This document shows positions 62,479 to 64,000 of a stretch of DNA of 64,000 bases, in pieces. Within the stretch, counting starts at the first letter, position 1; each line of letters opens with the position of its first letter. Where the stretch lies: the NCBI RefSeq assembly GCF_051521495.1, contig NZ_CP150355.1, positions 12,648,001 to 12,712,000 on the forward strand, given 5' to 3'. The notes under the pieces were generated by a model, which searched no databases, was not told the origin of the DNA, and saw only the letters and a list, made by a program, of their open reading frames with translations. The position numbers and the translations under genes are program-made. This stretch comes from Sorangium sp051521495 (GTDB taxonomy: Bacteria > Myxococcota_A > Polyangia > Polyangiales > Polyangiaceae).

Positions 62479-64000
62479 CTACCCTGGCTGCGCGCCCTCC
62501 GAGGGCGCCGCGAGCGCCTCCTCGATGGACAGCACCTCCAGCCGCCACCGCCAGGCGCCCTGCGGCACGCCCGCGTCGAGCGCCGCCGCGCGCACCTCGC
62601 CCGGCGCGAGCCCCGCGGGCCGCCCCGAGAGCGCCAGCAGCGCGAGCGCCTGCGCGCGGATCCTCGGGAGCGGGCAGCGCCTCGCCCTCGCGGCGAGCGC
62701 CTCGACCTCGCCCTCCGCGACCTCCCCGCCGCACACGAGCGCGAGCCCGCTCGCCAGGAGCGCGGCCCACGGCTCGCCGAGCGGCGCCAGGATGCCCCGC
62801 GCCCGCTCGGCGAGGCCGAGCGCCGCGGCCCGCTCGCCCGCGCGCCACGCGACCGCCGCCTCGTTCAGGCACGCGAACCCCTCCATCTCGCCGAGGCCCG
62901 CGCGCGAGAACGCCTCGAGCAGCTCCGCGTCCGGCCGCCCCGCGGCGCCCGCCCGGTAGGCCGAGACCCGCAGCAGCCACTCGGCCCGCGCCTCGTACAG
63001 CGTGTGCCGGTACCGGCGCGCGAGCGCGAGCGCGGGCTCGATCTGGGCCGCCGCCTCCTCGGTCCGCAGCGCCTCCAGCAGCGCCGACGCGCCGTTCAGC
63101 TGCGCCGCGATCCGCGCCGTGACCCACCCCGCCCGCGCCGCCGCCTCCGCCTGGAGCTCGGCCGCCTCCTCGTACCGCCCCTGCCGGTACCGCAAGCGCC
63201 CCAGCCAGCCCGCGACGCTCGCGCGGAGCTCCGCGTCGGAAGCGCCCTCGGCGCGCCGGACGATGTCCCCGAGGACGCGCTCCTCCTGCTCGAGCGAGCA
63301 GCGCCGCGCCGCGGCCACGAGGACCCCGAGGCGCCCGCGCTCGAGCGCGGGGCCCTCGAACGGAGCGACCGCCTCCGCCATCGAGAGCGCCCGCTCCGTC
63401 CAGACCCGCACCGCGGCCGCGGCGCGGACCAGCTCCTCCAGGTGCGCGATCGCCGCCGTGCGCGGCTCGGCGCGGCAGATCTCGTAGAGCGCGCGGTCCA
63501 GCGCGCGCGGCGTGGCCTCGGCCAGCGCGATCTCGGTCCACTGCGACAGCAGCGCGACGAGCTCCCCCTCGCTCGCGACCGCCTCCCGCCGGAGCGCGCG
63601 CAGCCCCTCCGACAGCGCGACGACCGCCTTGCCGAGGTGACCCTCACGCGACAGCCGCCGCGCGAGCGCGTCCGCCTCGCGCGCCACCGCGACCGCGTGG
63701 TCGGCGTCCGCCTCGTCGCCGCCGGCGAGCAGGTGGAGCAGCCGCCCGGGGGCGCCAGGGCTCCGCGCGCCGGCGAGCGCGCGGTGCGCTGCGCGGCGCC
63801 GATCCCAGGGCCAGCGCTCGTCGACGGGCGCGGGCGCCGCCGCGCTCGGCTCGATGCCGCCGTCCGCGCGCGCACGGACGGCGCCCCGCGCGACGAGCTC
63901 GTCGACGCAGCCCTCCACCCGCCACGGAGGCTGCTGCGTCACCGCGGCCAGCAGGCCGACGTCGCCGTGGGGGGCCGCCATCCTGATCCACTCGAGCAGC
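62479..64000 (-). CDS. C-terminal part of a TPR-rich regulator or kinase (runs off right edge)
   Basis: About 507 residues are visible and the frame is open past 64000. The first part, LLAAVTQQPPWRVEGCVDEL followed by VARGAVRARADGG, is the winged-helix segment that follows STAND/AAA ATPase domains. The remainder is a superhelix of TPR-like hairpins (LGKAVVALSEGLRALRREAV, RYRQGRYEEAAELQAEAAAR, ALGLAERARGILAPLGEP). This is the same C-terminal build as the two large kinases at 16-24 kb, so a kinase-AAA-TPR or AAA-TPR protein is expected beyond the window. Its N-terminus cannot be judged. Confidence 0.82.
   Translation of the reverse strand, partial: LLEWIRMAAPHGDVGLLAAVTQQPPWRVEGCVDELVARGAVRARADGGIEPSAAAPAPVDERWPWDRRRAAHRALAGARSPGAPGRLLHLLAGGDEADADHAVAVAREADALARRLSREGHLGKAVVALSEGLRALRREAVASEGELVALLSQWTEIALAEATPRALDRALYEICRAEPRTAAIAHLEELVRAAAAVRVWTERALSMAEAVAPFEGPALERGRLGVLVAAARRCSLEQEERVLGDIVRRAEGASDAELRASVAGWLGRLRYRQGRYEEAAELQAEAAARAGWVTARIAAQLNGASALLEALRTEEAAAQIEPALALARRYRHTLYEARAEWLLRVSAYRAGAAGRPDAELLEAFSRAGLGEMEGFACLNEAAVAWRAGERAAALGLAERARGILAPLGEPWAALLASGLALVCGGEVAEGEVEALAARARRCPLPRIRAQALALLALSGRPAGLAPGEVRAAALDAGVPQGAWRWRLEVLSIEEALAAPSEGAQPG

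Overview
The window is high-GC chromosomal DNA that reads like a large-genome myxobacterium, most probably Sorangium or a close relative. The basis is strong G/C third-position bias, eukaryote-like Ser/Thr kinases fused to cyclase-like, AAA and TPR modules, several sigma-54 activators, many Cys-containing lipoproteins with 'AGG/GTGG' linkers, and intergenic minisatellites. The genus is inferred from style, not from a marker gene. I saw no rRNA, tRNA, CRISPR array or intact transposase.

Layout. 1-4.3 kb: the front part of a PAS sensor kinase (minus), a set of small stress-type genes (DUF1328 membrane peptide, coiled-coil lipoprotein, zinc-ribbon protein) and a hemerythrin-like protein. 5.1-7.7 kb: a phospho-signalling operon (NtrC-type activator, degenerate histidine kinase, stand-alone receiver) behind a well-spaced candidate sigma-54 promoter. 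7.8-12.4 kb: glyoxylate shunt (malate synthase, isocitrate lyase) with a divergent RamB/ScfR-type regulator. 12.8-15.2 kb: glutaminyl-tRNA synthetase with a GatB/YqeY tail. 15.4-27 kb: two paralogous gene pairs facing each other, each a secreted 'NAL-repeat' protein followed by a giant Ser/Thr kinase-AAA-TPR protein, plus a third kinase. 27-30 kb: diiron ferritin-like protein, Cys-rich repeat lipoprotein, small Ala/Pro lipoprotein. 30.4-36.3 kb: sigma factor, FecR-like protein and a surface protein, apparently split by a biotin carboxylase gene that leaves a broken copy of the FecR tail. 36.5-38 kb: a SIR2-TIR fusion that looks like an NAD-dependent defence protein. 38-43.6 kb: hypothetical protein and two large lipoproteins.

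43.6-49.4 kb looks like accessory DNA: a gene broken at a 13-G tract, a glyoxalase-fold remnant, a GntR-TetR hybrid regulator divergent from an FAD monooxygenase with two palindromic operators, a 123-bp inverted repeat, and a short repeat present on both sides. Next come a lipoprotein, a cupin/LysR divergent pair, an AEC transporter, hypothetical lipoproteins, a DEDDh exonuclease and a zinc-ribbon membrane protein. From 55.6 kb there are a small lipoprotein, a second sigma-54 activator without receiver, and a run of secreted or lipoprotein genes ending in a trypsin-like protease. The right edge holds the C-terminal part of a large TPR protein.

The strongest candidate for something undescribed is the head-on duplicated NAL-repeat protein/kinase pair at 15.4-25.3 kb. 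The SIR2-TIR fusion, the FecR/biotin-carboxylase junction, the homopolymer-broken gene and the minisatellites lying at gene 3' ends also deserve a look.
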